64,000 bases of DNA, from assembly GCF_001971725.1 (NCBI RefSeq), contig NZ_CP019388.1, forward strand, positions 1,736,001 through 1,800,000, read 5' to 3'. Each line of letters begins with the position of its first letter. The stretch's first letter is position 1. This document shows positions 36,701-43,903 of this stretch, in pieces. The notes beneath the pieces were generated by a model, which made no database searches, was not told the DNA's origin, and worked only from the letters and a program-made list of their open reading frames with translations. Made by a program: the position numbers and the translations under genes. Source of the DNA: Winogradskyella sp. J14-2. GTDB lineage: Bacteria; Bacteroidota; Bacteroidia; Flavobacteriales; Flavobacteriaceae.

Positions 36701-37211
36701 TGAATTTTCGGACTTATACAAAGATGACGGCAAGCCTAAGCAATACGTAAAGGATATTACCATAGATACCGATTTTGAGTTACTATTCCCAGACGACTAC
36801 GTTAACAGTATTACAGAACGCTTAAATCTGTACACGAAGCTCAATGAGATAAAAACAGAAGAAGAATTACAAAAATTTGAGTCTGAAATCATTGATCGTT
36901 TTGGTGAATTGCCAACGCAAGTTCAAGATTTGTTTGATAGCGTTCGCTTAAAATGGATTGCTACAAAGATGGGACTTGAAAAAGTCATTATGAAAAAAGG
37001 AAAACTTATCGGTTACTTTATTCAAGATCAGCAAAGTAAATTTTATCAAAGTAATGACTTTAGTAGAGTTTTACAGTTTGTACAAATGAATGCCTCAAAA
37101 TGCAAAATGAAAGAAAAACAAACCAGAAATGGTTTAAGATTATTAATTACTTTTGAGAAGATAAACTCGGTTTCTTCTGCATTACATGCATTGCAACCCA
37201 TTATGGCTTAA
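33774..37211 (+). CDS. mfd: transcription-repair coupling factor (with in-frame repeat insertions)
   Basis: Mfd removes stalled RNA polymerase and recruits UvrA to damaged template strands. The 1145-residue protein has the UvrB-homology N-terminal region (about 40-300). The RNA-polymerase interaction domain (about 460-545) has GDYVTHIDHGIGRFGGL. The RecG-like translocase has Walker A GDVGFGKTE, DEEQKFGV as the DExx box, TATPIPRTLQFS and GRVGRSNKKAF. The C-terminal TRCF domain has DDYVNSITERLNLY. Two segments are foreign: residues 27-34 (FDCAQSKT) and 325-350 (SVMSSEVETSQYSD and DYARGDS) are encoded by palindromic repeats. Both lie outside the translocase motifs, and the frame is kept. The start is GTG. 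Confidence 0.97.
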   Translation: MSKTLISQTFSQTLQLQNLQNSIVQPFDCAQSKTAPKIHLKGLVGSSLSIVISEVFKSTEKPFLLIFDDKEEAAYYLNDLEQLINDKDVLFYPGSYRRPYQIEETNNANVLLRAEVLNRINSRKKPCIIVTYPDALFEKVVTKKELEKNTLKIAVGNELSIDFVNEVLFEYKFKRVDFVTEPGEFSVRGGIIDVFSFSHDEPYRIEFFGDEVDSIRTFDVETQLSTERIKKASIIPNVANKQIAEQRESFLKYISNKTVLFAKNPSFIFSKIDEFFEKAEDTFKNLSTEVKHASPEELFCNSELLKRQFLEYILVEFGASTYFSSVMSSEVETSQYSDLKRPLDYARGDSKTIFFNTKPQPSFNKQFNLLIEDLNENHANGITSYIACVSEQQAKRFHDIFDDAEQEEIHYKTVVLSLYQGFIDHDNKIAVYTDHQIFDRYHKFHLKNGYAKKQAITLKELTNLEVGDYVTHIDHGIGRFGGLQKIDVEGKKQEAIKLVYGERDVLYLSIHSLHKITKFNGKDGKPPKVYKLGSKAWKNLKQKTKSRVKEIAFNLIKLYAKRKLKKGFQYAPDSHMQLELEASFIYEDTPDQVSSTADIKADMESERPMDRLVCGDVGFGKTEVAIRAAFKAVDNGKQVAVLVPTTILAYQHYRTFKERLKDFPVTVDYVNRFRTAKEKRETLENLEKGGLDIIIGTHQLANKTVKFKDLGLLIVDEEQKFGVAVKEKLKTIKENVDVLTLTATPIPRTLQFSLMAARDLSVITTPPPNRYPIESHVIRFNEETIRDAVSYEIQRGGQVFFIHNRIENIKEVAGMIQRLVPDAKIAIGHGQLDGKKLEQLMLAFMNGEFDVLVSTTIVESGLDVPNANTIFINNANNFGLSDLHQMRGRVGRSNKKAFCYFITPEYSAMTTDARKRIQALEQFTELGSGFNIAMKDLEIRGAGDLLGGEQSGFINDIGFDTYQKILNEAIEELKESEFSDLYKDDGKPKQYVKDITIDTDFELLFPDDYVNSITERLNLYTKLNEIKTEEELQKFESEIIDRFGELPTQVQDLFDSVRLKWIATKMGLEKVIMKKGKLIGYFIQDQQSKFYQSNDFSRVLQFVQMNASKCKMKEKQTRNGLRLLITFEKINSVSSALHALQPIMA
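33851..33875. repeat. CTTCGAC-family repeat inside mfd
   Basis: CTTCGACTGTGCTCAG at 33851-33866 followed by AGCAAGACT matches the intergenic repeat at 32411-32430 and 39745-39760. It is read in frame as mfd residues 27-34. Confidence 0.7.
34747..34822. repeat. 76-bp inverted-repeat element inside the mfd reading frame
   Basis: The left arm (34747 to about 34775) reads CTGTCATGTCGAGCGAAG..., and the right arm (about 34795 to 34822) is its imperfect reverse complement ending GCTCGAGGTGACAG. About 20 bp of AT-rich spacer separate them. The arms match the GTCATTTCGAGC repeat family found at 21807, 41413 and 41764. The element is translated without a stop. Confidence 0.85.
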
Positions 37212-37253
37212 TTATTGGAGTTGTTTTTTTGCAACAAAATTTTAAATCTAATT

Positions 37254-38555
37254 ATGAAAAAACTAGCTACGATTCTATTAATTCTTCCTCTTTTAGCTTT
37301 TGCACAAAGCGTTAAAGGTACATTTTCACCATCCGAAGATTTTACACATGCATTCTTGTACGAGGCTACTCCAGAAGGAGCAAATTATATAAGTCATGGC
37401 GAATTAAATGACGAGGGACAATTTGAAATTAAAATAGATTCTAGTGCTGCGCCAGGCATTTATAAAATCGTTTATGCAATTCCACCAGAAGAAAACAACT
37501 TTGATTTTATTTATGATGGTAAAGAAACTGTGGCTTTTAATTTCAGCCAAGAAAACGGTGTAGAATTTACAGAGTCAGAAGAAAATAAACTTTGGGCGTC
37601 GTACCTAAAAAGTATGGATATGGTCAATCAAACCATTGCCAATTATTACGAAAAAGATGGCAAGGACAAAGAAGGTTTTAAGTCGGTTTTTAATGTTTTA
37701 AAAGAAACACAAACCAATTACGAAAACTCATCGCAAGGTAAGTTAGTTTCTGCCTTTATTATGGCTAATAGACCTTATATTCCTGCTGAATATGAAGATT
37801 TTAACACCTATTCTAAAAATGTAAAAAACAACTATTTCAGTCAAATAGACTTCAGCAACTATATTTTACAAAGCTCTACATTTTTGATAGATCGTGTGGT
37901 GTCTTATGTATTTAACATGGTAGAAAACCCTACAAACGACACTTATAAAACTTTAATAGATGATGTTGCTAATGCTATAGATAGTAAAGATTTGAATATA
38001 AAAACGTATCTATTAGAAATAATATGGCAACGCTTTGTATCGCAAGAAAATCATAACGTTGCTAATTATATTACCGATAAGCATTTATTAGATTTAGCTA
38101 ATCAAACAGGTAATAAAGTATTAGCAGAAACTATAAGTTCTTACAAGAACACGTCTATTGGTACTAAAGCTCCAAATTTTGAAATTGTTTCTTCAGAAAC
38201 TACGACAAGCCTTCACGATCTTAAAGGATCTGAATACTATTTACTTGTGTTTTGGAGTAGTGGTTGTGGGCATTGCCTTAATGAACTTCCAAAAGTTAAA
38301 GATTTGGTTGCTAATAAAAGCAATATTAAAGTGGTGGCTTTTGGTTTGGAAGAAGAGCCATCTAAATGGACAGAAGAGATAAAAAAGTATCCAAATTTTA
38401 TTCATAACATAGGATTGGGCAAATGGGACAACCCAATTGTAAAAACCTATGGAATTGCAGCTACACCAATGTATTTCTTATTAAGCAGTGATAAGATTAT
38501 TATGTCTAAACCTTATGGTTTTGAGGATTTAGAGGTGGTTTTGAAAGAATTGTAA
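37254..38555 (+). CDS. TlpA-like thiol:disulfide oxidoreductase with N-terminal DUF4369-type domain
   Basis: The 433-residue exported protein has a signal peptide (1-18, LLAFAQ), a beta-rich N-terminal domain of DUF4369 type (about 20-120), a helical middle part and a C-terminal thioredoxin domain (about 300-433). WSSGCGHCLNELP contains the redox pair Cys338/Cys341, and ATPMYFL is the cis-Pro loop. It probably reduces or exchanges disulfides in the periplasm. The ATG at 37254 was preferred over TTG at 37215 because it starts a clean signal sequence. It follows mfd by 42 bp and ends at a strong terminator. Confidence 0.9.
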   Translation: MKKLATILLILPLLAFAQSVKGTFSPSEDFTHAFLYEATPEGANYISHGELNDEGQFEIKIDSSAAPGIYKIVYAIPPEENNFDFIYDGKETVAFNFSQENGVEFTESEENKLWASYLKSMDMVNQTIANYYEKDGKDKEGFKSVFNVLKETQTNYENSSQGKLVSAFIMANRPYIPAEYEDFNTYSKNVKNNYFSQIDFSNYILQSSTFLIDRVVSYVFNMVENPTNDTYKTLIDDVANAIDSKDLNIKTYLLEIIWQRFVSQENHNVANYITDKHLLDLANQTGNKVLAETISSYKNTSIGTKAPNFEIVSSETTTSLHDLKGSEYYLLVFWSSGCGHCLNELPKVKDLVANKSNIKVVAFGLEEEPSKWTEEIKKYPNFIHNIGLGKWDNPIVKTYGIAATPMYFLLSSDKIIMSKPYGFEDLEVVLKEL

Positions 38556-38605
38556 ATTATGATTAAACACTAAAATTTTCAGAATTGCTCGAGTTCAAAA
38601 TAAAG

Positions 38606-38645
38606 AAAACGCTCAGTCAACAAGTATCGACTGAGCGTTTTTGAA
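38606..38645. terminator. bidirectional terminator between TlpA-like gene and lipoprotein gene
   Basis: AAAACGCTCAGTC and GACTGAGCGTTTTT form a 13-bp stem around a 10-base loop, between convergent genes. Confidence 0.9.
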
Positions 38646-38665
38646 ACTAAATAACCAACCAAAAT

Positions 38666-39610
38666 TTAGCTCCTTGTATTTTCTCTAAGGTTATCTACCT
38701 TAGGTGTTTTTTGTTTACGCTTTTTAGGCGTTTCTAGTTGCTTGGCAATATTCCCTTGCGCATCAGAACTTCTGTAGTATGCTATATAACCTCTACCTTC
38801 AAACTCATATGCGGTTCCAGAATTTGGGTGAAACAACTCTATTGCCCCATCATTAATAACGCTCAATTCAAAGAATTCATTGTTGAAGAAATCATAATCT
38901 AACGTTAAAGTTTTTAAGTACATATTGCCAGATACATCACCTACACCATAAACACCTGTATAATCCCAATATATGTTGTCTGGATTGTTAATATTTACAT
39001 CCTGAGAACTTCTAAATGTAGAGTCGTTTCCACCAGATAAAAACTGTAGATAGTTTTCGTTATCAAACTCGTTTATAGCTCCAAAATTGCTTGTATAAAC
39101 TTTCTCCCAAGCTTCATACTCTTGTAAGAAATAATGAATATTGTCATAGAACACAAAGTCATAATCAAAAGTAGATCTTTGATAACCATCTAAAAAGTAA
39201 GATGTATCATTAAATGGATTGTAAAGCTCTATGGTATTATGATCTATTTGGTAAACATCAAAACTATCAAACCCATCAATCACATGGTTTACGTCTAATA
39301 TCATATTATAGGCATCATAATTTCCTATTTGTACACCAAAACCATTGCCTTGGCTTCCAATGCCAACCAAATTATTATTAGCAAAAAGGCGGCCATTATC
39401 AAAAGTTAAGGTAAACGCTATTTGTAAAAAAGGGGTTTCGCCATAGCCTTGCGTTGCATTAATATCTACATACCACAGATCATAGGAATGCAATAATTGA
39501 TCTAAAGAAATTGCAGGTCCATTATCATTAATATGCAACTCTTCCGTGTAACAAGACGTAAGAAGCGTAGCACTAAGCGCAAATCCGAAAAGTAATTTCA
39601 ATGTCTTCAT
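38666..39610 (-). CDS. conserved flavobacterial lipoprotein of unknown function
   Basis: A 314-residue lipoprotein with lipobox LLTSC (Cys20). The mature part is rich in Tyr, Asn, Asp and Phe, beta-strand-like, with two similar halves: LLHSYDLWYVDINATQGYG and NIYWDYTGVYGVGDVSGN both precede strand pairs such as LTFDNGRLFANN and LTLDYDFFNNEF. A short basic C-terminal tail (PKKRKQKTPK) ends the protein. No catalytic motif is recognised. The convergent terminator isolates it as a single gene. Confidence 0.75.
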   Translation of the reverse strand: MKTLKLLFGFALSATLLTSCYTEELHINDNGPAISLDQLLHSYDLWYVDINATQGYGETPFLQIAFTLTFDNGRLFANNNLVGIGSQGNGFGVQIGNYDAYNMILDVNHVIDGFDSFDVYQIDHNTIELYNPFNDTSYFLDGYQRSTFDYDFVFYDNIHYFLQEYEAWEKVYTSNFGAINEFDNENYLQFLSGGNDSTFRSSQDVNINNPDNIYWDYTGVYGVGDVSGNMYLKTLTLDYDFFNNEFFELSVINDGAIELFHPNSGTAYEFEGRGYIAYYRSSDAQGNIAKQLETPKKRKQKTPKVDNLRENTRS

Positions 39611-39744
39611 AATTCAACGGTTTTTAGGGTTACTATCGTTATAATTTCAAAACCTATGCCAAACATCAAAATTCAATTTTCGTAAAGTGCCTTACTGAGC
39701 CTGCCGTCGCGATTTAAACTATAACAATACTAAAGACTTCGACA

Positions 39745-39782
39745 CTTCGACTGCGCTCAGTACAGGCAAGCTCAGTCTGACA
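39745..39782. repeat. CTTCGAC-family intergenic repeat
   Basis: CTTCGACTGCGCTCAG, then GTACAGGCAAG-like spacer, then CTCAGTCTGACA. A related GCCTTACTGAGCC stretch lies at about 39691. The repeat fills much of the 236-bp gap between the lipoprotein gene and gpsA. Confidence 0.7.
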
Positions 39783-39814
39783 TATAATTCATAAAGGAAA
39801 TCACTTAATTTATG

Positions 39815-39822
39815 TATTTTTG
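39815..39822 (+). promoter_or_regulatory. TAnnTTTG -7 promoter element for gpsA
   Basis: TATTTTTG lies 25 bp before the ATG at 39847 and overlaps an upstream ATG at 39820, which rules that codon out. Confidence 0.55.
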
Positions 39823-39846
39823 AAATACAAAATCGACATATATTCT

Positions 39847-40848
39847 ATGAGTGAATCTAAAAAATATGCAGTATTTGGTGCAGGAAGTTGGGCAACAGCC
39901 ATTGTAAAAATGCTTTGCGAAAACTTAGATGAAGTAGGCTGGTACATGCGTAGCGTTTACACCAAAGAACACATATTAAAAGAACAACATAATCCAAGCT
40001 ACTTAAGCTCAGTAGAGTTTCATACAGAGCAATTAAAACTTAGCAATGATATAAATGAAATTGCTGAATGGGCAGATGTCTTGTTTTTTGCCATTCCGTC
40101 TGCTTTTATGCACTCAGAGTTGGAAAAACTCACTTTAGATATTAGTAATAAAATTATTGTCTCTGCTGTAAAAGGTATCATTCCAGAATCTGGATTGTTG
40201 GTCGGTGAGCATTTTCATGACATTTATAATATTCCGTTTGAAAATATTGCGGTTATCGCAGGCCCATGTCATGCCGAAGAAGTTGCCCTAGAGCGCTTAT
40301 CTTACCTTACCATTTCTTGCGCAGATGCCATTAAAGCCAAGGCCATTGCCAAAAACTTATCTAGTGACTATATAAAAACCAAAACTAGTGACGATATTAT
40401 TGGTGTAGAATATGCTGTTATGCTGAAGAATATTTACGCTATTGCTGCTGGTATTGCGCACGGACTTGGTTATGGTGATAATTTTCAAAGTGTATTGATG
40501 AGTAACTCTATTCGTGAAATGAAACGTTTTATTAAGAAAATGCACAAGATGAAACGTAACATCAATAATTCTGCTTATTTGGGTGATTTATTGGTTACTG
40601 GTTATTCTGTATTTTCTAGAAATAGGATGTTTGGTAATATGATTGGCAAAGGCTATACCGTAAAATCTGCACAAATGGAAATGAATATGGTTGCTGAAGG
40701 GTATTACGCTACCAAAAGTGCTTTTGAACTCAACAAAAAGAACAAAAAGAAGACACACTTACCTATTATTAATGCGGTTTACGAAATACTTTATGAAAAC
40801 AAGAACCCTAAAAAGGTTTTTCAGAAACTAACTGAGAAGCTGGATTAA
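39847..40848 (+). CDS. gpsA: glycerol-3-phosphate dehydrogenase [NAD(P)+]
   Basis: GpsA reduces dihydroxyacetone phosphate to sn-glycerol 3-phosphate for phospholipid synthesis. The 333-residue protein begins MSESKKYAVFGAGSWATAIV, the NAD(P)-binding GxGxxA loop. It shows IAGPCHAEEVA, a catalytic Lys in YAVMLKNIYAIAAGI, and LGDLLVTGYSVFSRNR with the substrate-binding Arg. It is a stand-alone gene: repeats lie on both sides (39745-39782 and 40852-41006). Confidence 0.97.
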   Translation: MSESKKYAVFGAGSWATAIVKMLCENLDEVGWYMRSVYTKEHILKEQHNPSYLSSVEFHTEQLKLSNDINEIAEWADVLFFAIPSAFMHSELEKLTLDISNKIIVSAVKGIIPESGLLVGEHFHDIYNIPFENIAVIAGPCHAEEVALERLSYLTISCADAIKAKAIAKNLSSDYIKTKTSDDIIGVEYAVMLKNIYAIAAGIAHGLGYGDNFQSVLMSNSIREMKRFIKKMHKMKRNINNSAYLGDLLVTGYSVFSRNRMFGNMIGKGYTVKSAQMEMNMVAEGYYATKSAFELNKKNKKKTHLPIINAVYEILYENKNPKKVFQKLTEKLD

Positions 40849-40851
40849 CAA

Positions 40852-41006
40852 ATTCCTGTGAAAACAGGAATCTAATGTAAAAATATAACCTCAAAGCTTG
40901 TCTTCCTGAACTTGGTTCAGGATCTCATATAAAATAGATTCTGCCTCATTTACGGAATGACAAAAATTCTAGAATTTAATTAAGATATTCCTGCTTTCGC
41001 AGGAAT
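40852..41006. repeat. cluster of three palindromic repeats between gpsA and the 41008 gene
   Basis: ATTCCTGTGAAAACAGGAAT (40852-40871) comes first. Next is a composite unit at 40900-40964: a GTCTTCCTGAAC-GGTTCAGGATCTC hairpin, then AATAGATTCTGCC and GGAATGACAAA. The third is ATTCCTGCTTTCGCAGGAAT (40987-41006). The last touches the stop codon of the minus-strand gene. Confidence 0.85.
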
Positions 41007-41007
41007 T

Positions 41008-41403
41008 TTACTTTACCAATACACCCTTCAACTGCATTAAAGGAATAGTTTGAAGTGCTTTTTCGTTTATAGTGTTTTTTCTAAACACATAGGTTTTATC
41101 AAACATTTGGTTACCTTCAAAAAAGGTGACTTTAAACGAATTATTCAATTCTAAAACCTTCTCTTGCATAAACTCAATTTTGGCATAACTACGCGCAGGT
41201 AATTTTGCGAGTGTATGACGCATAGGAGGCGTCATTTTAGTTTCAGATTTTCCTTGCGAAACAATAAGTACAGTCTCTAAATCTTTATCGCTATTATTTA
41301 TAATGTAGGCATTCCAGTCTAACGTTTTGTACTCTAAATGTTCTTCTTGCACAACGGCAACGTGTACATCTTTTACTTCTGGAATATTAATGTCTTTTTT
41401 CAT
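41008..41403 (-). CDS. conserved hypothetical protein next to pheS
   Basis: A 131-residue soluble protein beginning MKKDINIPEVKDVHVAVVQE. It continues with beta-strand-rich sequence, including LDWNAYIINNSDKDLETVLI, KMTPPMRHTLAKLPARSYAK and FFEGNQMFDKTYVFRK, and resembles an Ig-like or FN3-like sandwich. The open frame extends to 41451, but that part (FEISRQARNDID) is the translated palindromic repeat of the GIY-YIG unit; the ATG at 41403 is preferred. Similar proteins occur in other flavobacteria; the function is unknown. It may once have followed pheS in one transcript. Confidence 0.75.
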   Translation of the reverse strand: MKKDINIPEVKDVHVAVVQEEHLEYKTLDWNAYIINNSDKDLETVLIVSQGKSETKMTPPMRHTLAKLPARSYAKIEFMQEKVLELNNSFKVTFFEGNQMFDKTYVFRKNTINEKALQTIPLMQLKGVLVK

Positions 41404-41412
41404 GATATCTAT

Positions 41413-41438
41413 GTCATTTCGAGCTTGTCGAGAAATCT
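41413..41438. repeat. left 26-bp inverted repeat of the GIY-YIG unit
   Basis: Perfect reverse complement of 41764-41789; internally TTTCGA and TCGAgAAA can pair. Confidence 0.95.
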
Positions 41439-41746
41439 CAAATCTTATCATTAAGAAAATCCCAATTAGGGTTTTGAGAGTTAATTAAAGCTTCTTTTTT
41501 TGACCTTCTCCAACGTTTAAGTTGTTTTTCTCTTTTTATTGCAACTTCAATATCTAAAAAATGTTCGTAATAGATAAGATGTTTGCATTTATATTTATGT
41601 GAAAAAGATTTGGAATGCGCTTCAGGGTTATTGTGATAATGAAGTCTATCAACTAAATTATTTGTAACACCAATATATAGGACTGTTTTGTTTTTATTGG
41701 TTATTATATAGACATAATAATTATGAGCAGCAATAACTTTTGACAT
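41438..41746 (-). CDS. GIY-YIG nuclease family protein
   Basis: The 102-residue protein is a single GIY-YIG domain of the small UvrC-like/YhbQ-like type. VYI at 12-14 and YIG at 24-26 stand for the two signature motifs, followed by catalytic-type Arg35 in NNLVDRLHYH. KCKHLIYYEHFLDIEVAIKR carries the candidate metal-binding Glu, and a basic helix KREKQLKRWRRSKKEALI follows. It is likely a DNA nickase or nuclease, but many such small proteins have no known substrate. The gene is enclosed by perfect inverted repeats, which suggests that the protein acts on or moves them. Confidence 0.92.
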   Translation of the reverse strand: MSKVIAAHNYYVYIITNKNKTVLYIGVTNNLVDRLHYHNNPEAHSKSFSHKYKCKHLIYYEHFLDIEVAIKREKQLKRWRRSKKEALINSQNPNWDFLNDKI

Positions 41747-41763
41747 AGTCGATAAATTAAATT

Positions 41764-41789
41764 AGATTTCTCGACAAGCTCGAAATGAC
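41764..41789. repeat. right 26-bp inverted repeat of the GIY-YIG unit
   Basis: Perfect reverse complement of 41413-41438; it ends six bases from the pheS stop codon. Confidence 0.95.
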
Positions 41790-41795
41790 AAAAAA

Positions 41796-42815
41796 TTATA
41801 ATGCAGACTTAAACTGTTCTAAAAAGCGTACATCATTTTCACTTAACAATCTGATATCACTGATTTGATTCAATAGCATAGCTATTCTATCGATTCCCAT
41901 TCCGAAAGCAAATCCAGAATATGCTTTAGAATCAATCCCGCAGTTTTCCAAAACATTAGGATCTACCATACCACAACCCATAATCTCTAACCAACCTGTT
42001 CCTTTGGTAATTTTATAATCTGTTTCGGTCTCAAGTCCCCAATACACGTCAACCTCAGCACTTGGCTCAGTAAACGGAAAATAAGAAGGTCGTAAACGAA
42101 TCTTGGACTTACCGAACATTTCTGTTGTAAAGTATTGCAATGTTTGTTTTAAATCGGCAAAACTCACATCCTTGTCTATATATAAGCCTTCTACTTGATG
42201 AAAGAAACAATGCGAACGTGCCGAAATAGCTTCATTACGATACACGCGACCAGGTGAAATAGTTCTAATAGGTGGTTTATTATTTTCCATATAACGCACC
42301 TGCACGGAGCTTGTATGTGTTCTTAATAAGATATCTGGATTGGTTTGAATAAAAAACGTATCTTGCATATCGCGTGCTGGGTGATATTCTGGTAAGTTTA
42401 AAGCTGTGAAATTGTGCCAATCATCTTCAATTTCTGGACCTTCACTAACATTGAAACCAATGCGTGAAAATATATCAATAATTTGATTCTTAACGATAGA
42501 TATAGGATGACGCGCACCCAAAGCAATAGGCTCTCCAGGACGCGACAAATCACCATAAATGCCTTTATCCTCTTCTTGGCTTTCTAGAGATTCCTTTAAA
42601 GCATTTACTTTATCCTCTGCAGTTTTCTTAAGCTGGTTAATGGTCTGACCAAACTCTTTCTTTTGCTCGTTTGCCACGTTTTTGAATTCAGCAAAATACT
42701 GTTTTAGTAATCCCTTAGATCCTAAATATTTAATTCTAAATGCTTCTACTTCTTCTTTTGACTGTGCAGAAAACGCTTCCGCCTCTGCTATCAGCTCTTT
42801 TAACTTATCTATCAT
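41796..42815 (-). CDS. pheS: phenylalanine--tRNA ligase alpha subunit
   Basis: A 339-residue class II synthetase subunit. The N-terminal coiled coil (about 1-90) is followed by the catalytic domain: RHPISIVKNQIIDIF, FWVSEGPEI-type sequence (FNVSEGPEIEDDWHNF), HPARDMQDTFF, and RTHTSSVQVR. Motif 2 is RVYRNEAISARSH with HQVEGLYID, and motif 3 is GFAFGMGIDRIAML. pheT is not adjacent, which is usual in Bacteroidota. It has a TAAATTTG -7 element. The GIY-YIG unit begins six bases after the stop. Confidence 0.98.
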   Translation of the reverse strand: MIDKLKELIAEAEAFSAQSKEEVEAFRIKYLGSKGLLKQYFAEFKNVANEQKKEFGQTINQLKKTAEDKVNALKESLESQEEDKGIYGDLSRPGEPIALGARHPISIVKNQIIDIFSRIGFNVSEGPEIEDDWHNFTALNLPEYHPARDMQDTFFIQTNPDILLRTHTSSVQVRYMENNKPPIRTISPGRVYRNEAISARSHCFFHQVEGLYIDKDVSFADLKQTLQYFTTEMFGKSKIRLRPSYFPFTEPSAEVDVYWGLETETDYKITKGTGWLEIMGCGMVDPNVLENCGIDSKAYSGFAFGMGIDRIAMLLNQISDIRLLSENDVRFLEQFKSAL

Positions 42816-42856
42816 CTCTATGCTGAATTTAATTCAGTAATTCAATTTTGGGACTG

Positions 42857-42864
42857 CAAATTTA
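42857..42864 (-). promoter_or_regulatory. TAnnTTTG -7 promoter element for pheS
   Basis: Minus-strand TAAATTTG lies 41 bp before the ATG at 42815. Confidence 0.55.
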
Positions 42865-42871
42865 AAAAATA

Positions 42872-43228
42872 TCAATCGATATACTCCATTTCAACAAAAT
42901 AGTTGACAATGGCCTCTTTCATCAACACACTTTGTTCACCAGCTTTTAAAAATGGTAACTGTTCTTTTACTTTATAATGTGGCCAACCATCGTCATCTAC
43001 GTAATCAAACTCATAAAACCCATAGGGTTCTAAAAGTTTACATATGGCTATATGCATTAAATCTAGCTTATGGTCTTTTTTGTATTCGCGATGTATTTGC
43101 CCAAGCTCTTGCACACCAATGAGGTAAATTATAGAATCTAAGTCGAGCGTATCACCGTCAGCAAATTGCTTAGATAGTTTTTCTACCACTAACTCCCATC
43201 GTTCTTTTAACTGTTCGTCTCTTGCCAT
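42872..43228 (-). CDS. conserved Bacteroidota protein of unknown function
   Basis: A soluble protein of 118 residues with a pattern conserved across Bacteroidota: MARDEQLKERWELVVEKLS, FADGDTLDLDSIIYLIGVQE, LGQIHREYKKDHKLDLMHIA and DDDGWPHYKVKEQLPFLKAG. It contains several invariant His, Asp and Glu residues but no named domain. The start at 43228 is preferred over 43279, because a TAACTTTG -7 element lies between them. It could be cotranscribed with pheS, but pheS has its own promoter. Confidence 0.78.
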   Translation of the reverse strand: MARDEQLKERWELVVEKLSKQFADGDTLDLDSIIYLIGVQELGQIHREYKKDHKLDLMHIAICKLLEPYGFYEFDYVDDDGWPHYKVKEQLPFLKAGEQSVLMKEAIVNYFVEMEYID

Positions 43229-43252
43229 AAATCGCTTTACAAATTGTGGCTT

Positions 43253-43260
43253 CAAAGTTA
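43253..43260 (-). promoter_or_regulatory. TAnnTTTG -7 promoter element for the 43228 gene
   Basis: Minus-strand TAACTTTG lies 24 bp before the ATG at 43228 and inside the longer frame from 43279, which supports the shorter protein. Confidence 0.55.
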
Positions 43261-43338
43261 ATAAACTAAAAGCTCTCAATAATCGTTATTATTTTAAAAT
43301 GGTAAAAATCATGTACTTTTACCAAAATCGCTTTATTT

Positions 43339-43857
43339 ATGAGTTTTATTGACATTGTTTTAGCTGCTCTATTACTATTTGGATTCATAAGAGGTCTTTT
43401 TAAAGGGCTCTTTGTTGAAATAGCATCGCTAGTTGCTCTAGTACTTGGCGTATATGGCGCTATTCACTTTAGTTATTTTGCTGCAGATTTAATGGAATCT
43501 AAGGTAGACTGGAACGAAAAAACCATAAATATTGTTGCATTTGCTATAACGTTTGTAATTATTGTATTGGCTATCAGTTTGGCTGGAAAAGCCTTAACAA
43601 AACTAGCTGATTTTGCTGCTTTGGGTCTTTTAAACAAATTACTTGGAGGCGTCTTTGGTGCTCTTAAAATAGGTCTCATCCTAAGTGTCTTACTCATTGT
43701 TTTTAATAAACTAAACAACACACTACCTTTTATGGAAAAGGAAGATCTAGAAAAAAGTGTTTTGTATACACCTGTAAAATCTCTGGCACCAATGATTTTT
43801 CCTAATCTTATAAAGAGCGAGGAAGAGCAAAAGGCCAATAAAAAAGCAAACAATTAA
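43339..43857 (+). CDS. CvpA-family membrane protein
   Basis: The 172-residue protein has four hydrophobic helices (about 2-25, 27-45, 62-85, 102-122). The CvpA pattern is FIDIVLAALLLFGFIRGLFKGLFVEIASL, broken by Gly/Arg, and later GLLNKLLGGVFGALKIGLIL. Family members support colicin V production in E. coli and envelope integrity elsewhere; the exact task is unknown. A short basic tail (KSEEEQKANKKANN) ends the protein. It is followed by a terminator and a convergent carbonic anhydrase gene. Confidence 0.9.
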   Translation: MSFIDIVLAALLLFGFIRGLFKGLFVEIASLVALVLGVYGAIHFSYFAADLMESKVDWNEKTINIVAFAITFVIIVLAISLAGKALTKLADFAALGLLNKLLGGVFGALKIGLILSVLLIVFNKLNNTLPFMEKEDLEKSVLYTPVKSLAPMIFPNLIKSEEEQKANKKANN

Positions 43858-43883
43858 AAAAGCCACATAATGTGACTTTTTTA
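43855..43883. terminator. terminator between cvpA-like and carbonic anhydrase genes
   Basis: AAAAAAG(C)CACAT and ATGTG(A)CTTTTTT form a hairpin with one mismatch, with A and T runs on both sides. Confidence 0.82.
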
Positions 43884-43903
43884 GTTGTTATAGAGCAAAA
43901 AGG

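Larger units (their letters stand above)
41413..41789. mobile_element. candidate minimal mobile unit: GIY-YIG gene between 26-bp inverted repeats
   Basis: Two identical 26-bp sequences in inverted orientation (41413-41438 and 41764-41789; GTCATTTCGAGC at the outer end, GAGAAATCT inside) flank the GIY-YIG gene. The gene stop shares one base with the left repeat, and the ATG is 17 bp from the right repeat, so the 377-bp unit contains almost nothing else. It fills the gap between pheS and the 41403 gene. The repeats are partly self-complementary. No target-site duplication is obvious. Mobility is inferred. Confidence 0.55.

Noticed and set aside
41404..41451. Longer start of the protein downstream of the GIY-YIG unit
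   Set aside because: The added residues (FEISRQARNDID) are simply the translated inverted repeat; the ATG at 41403 begins the conserved part.
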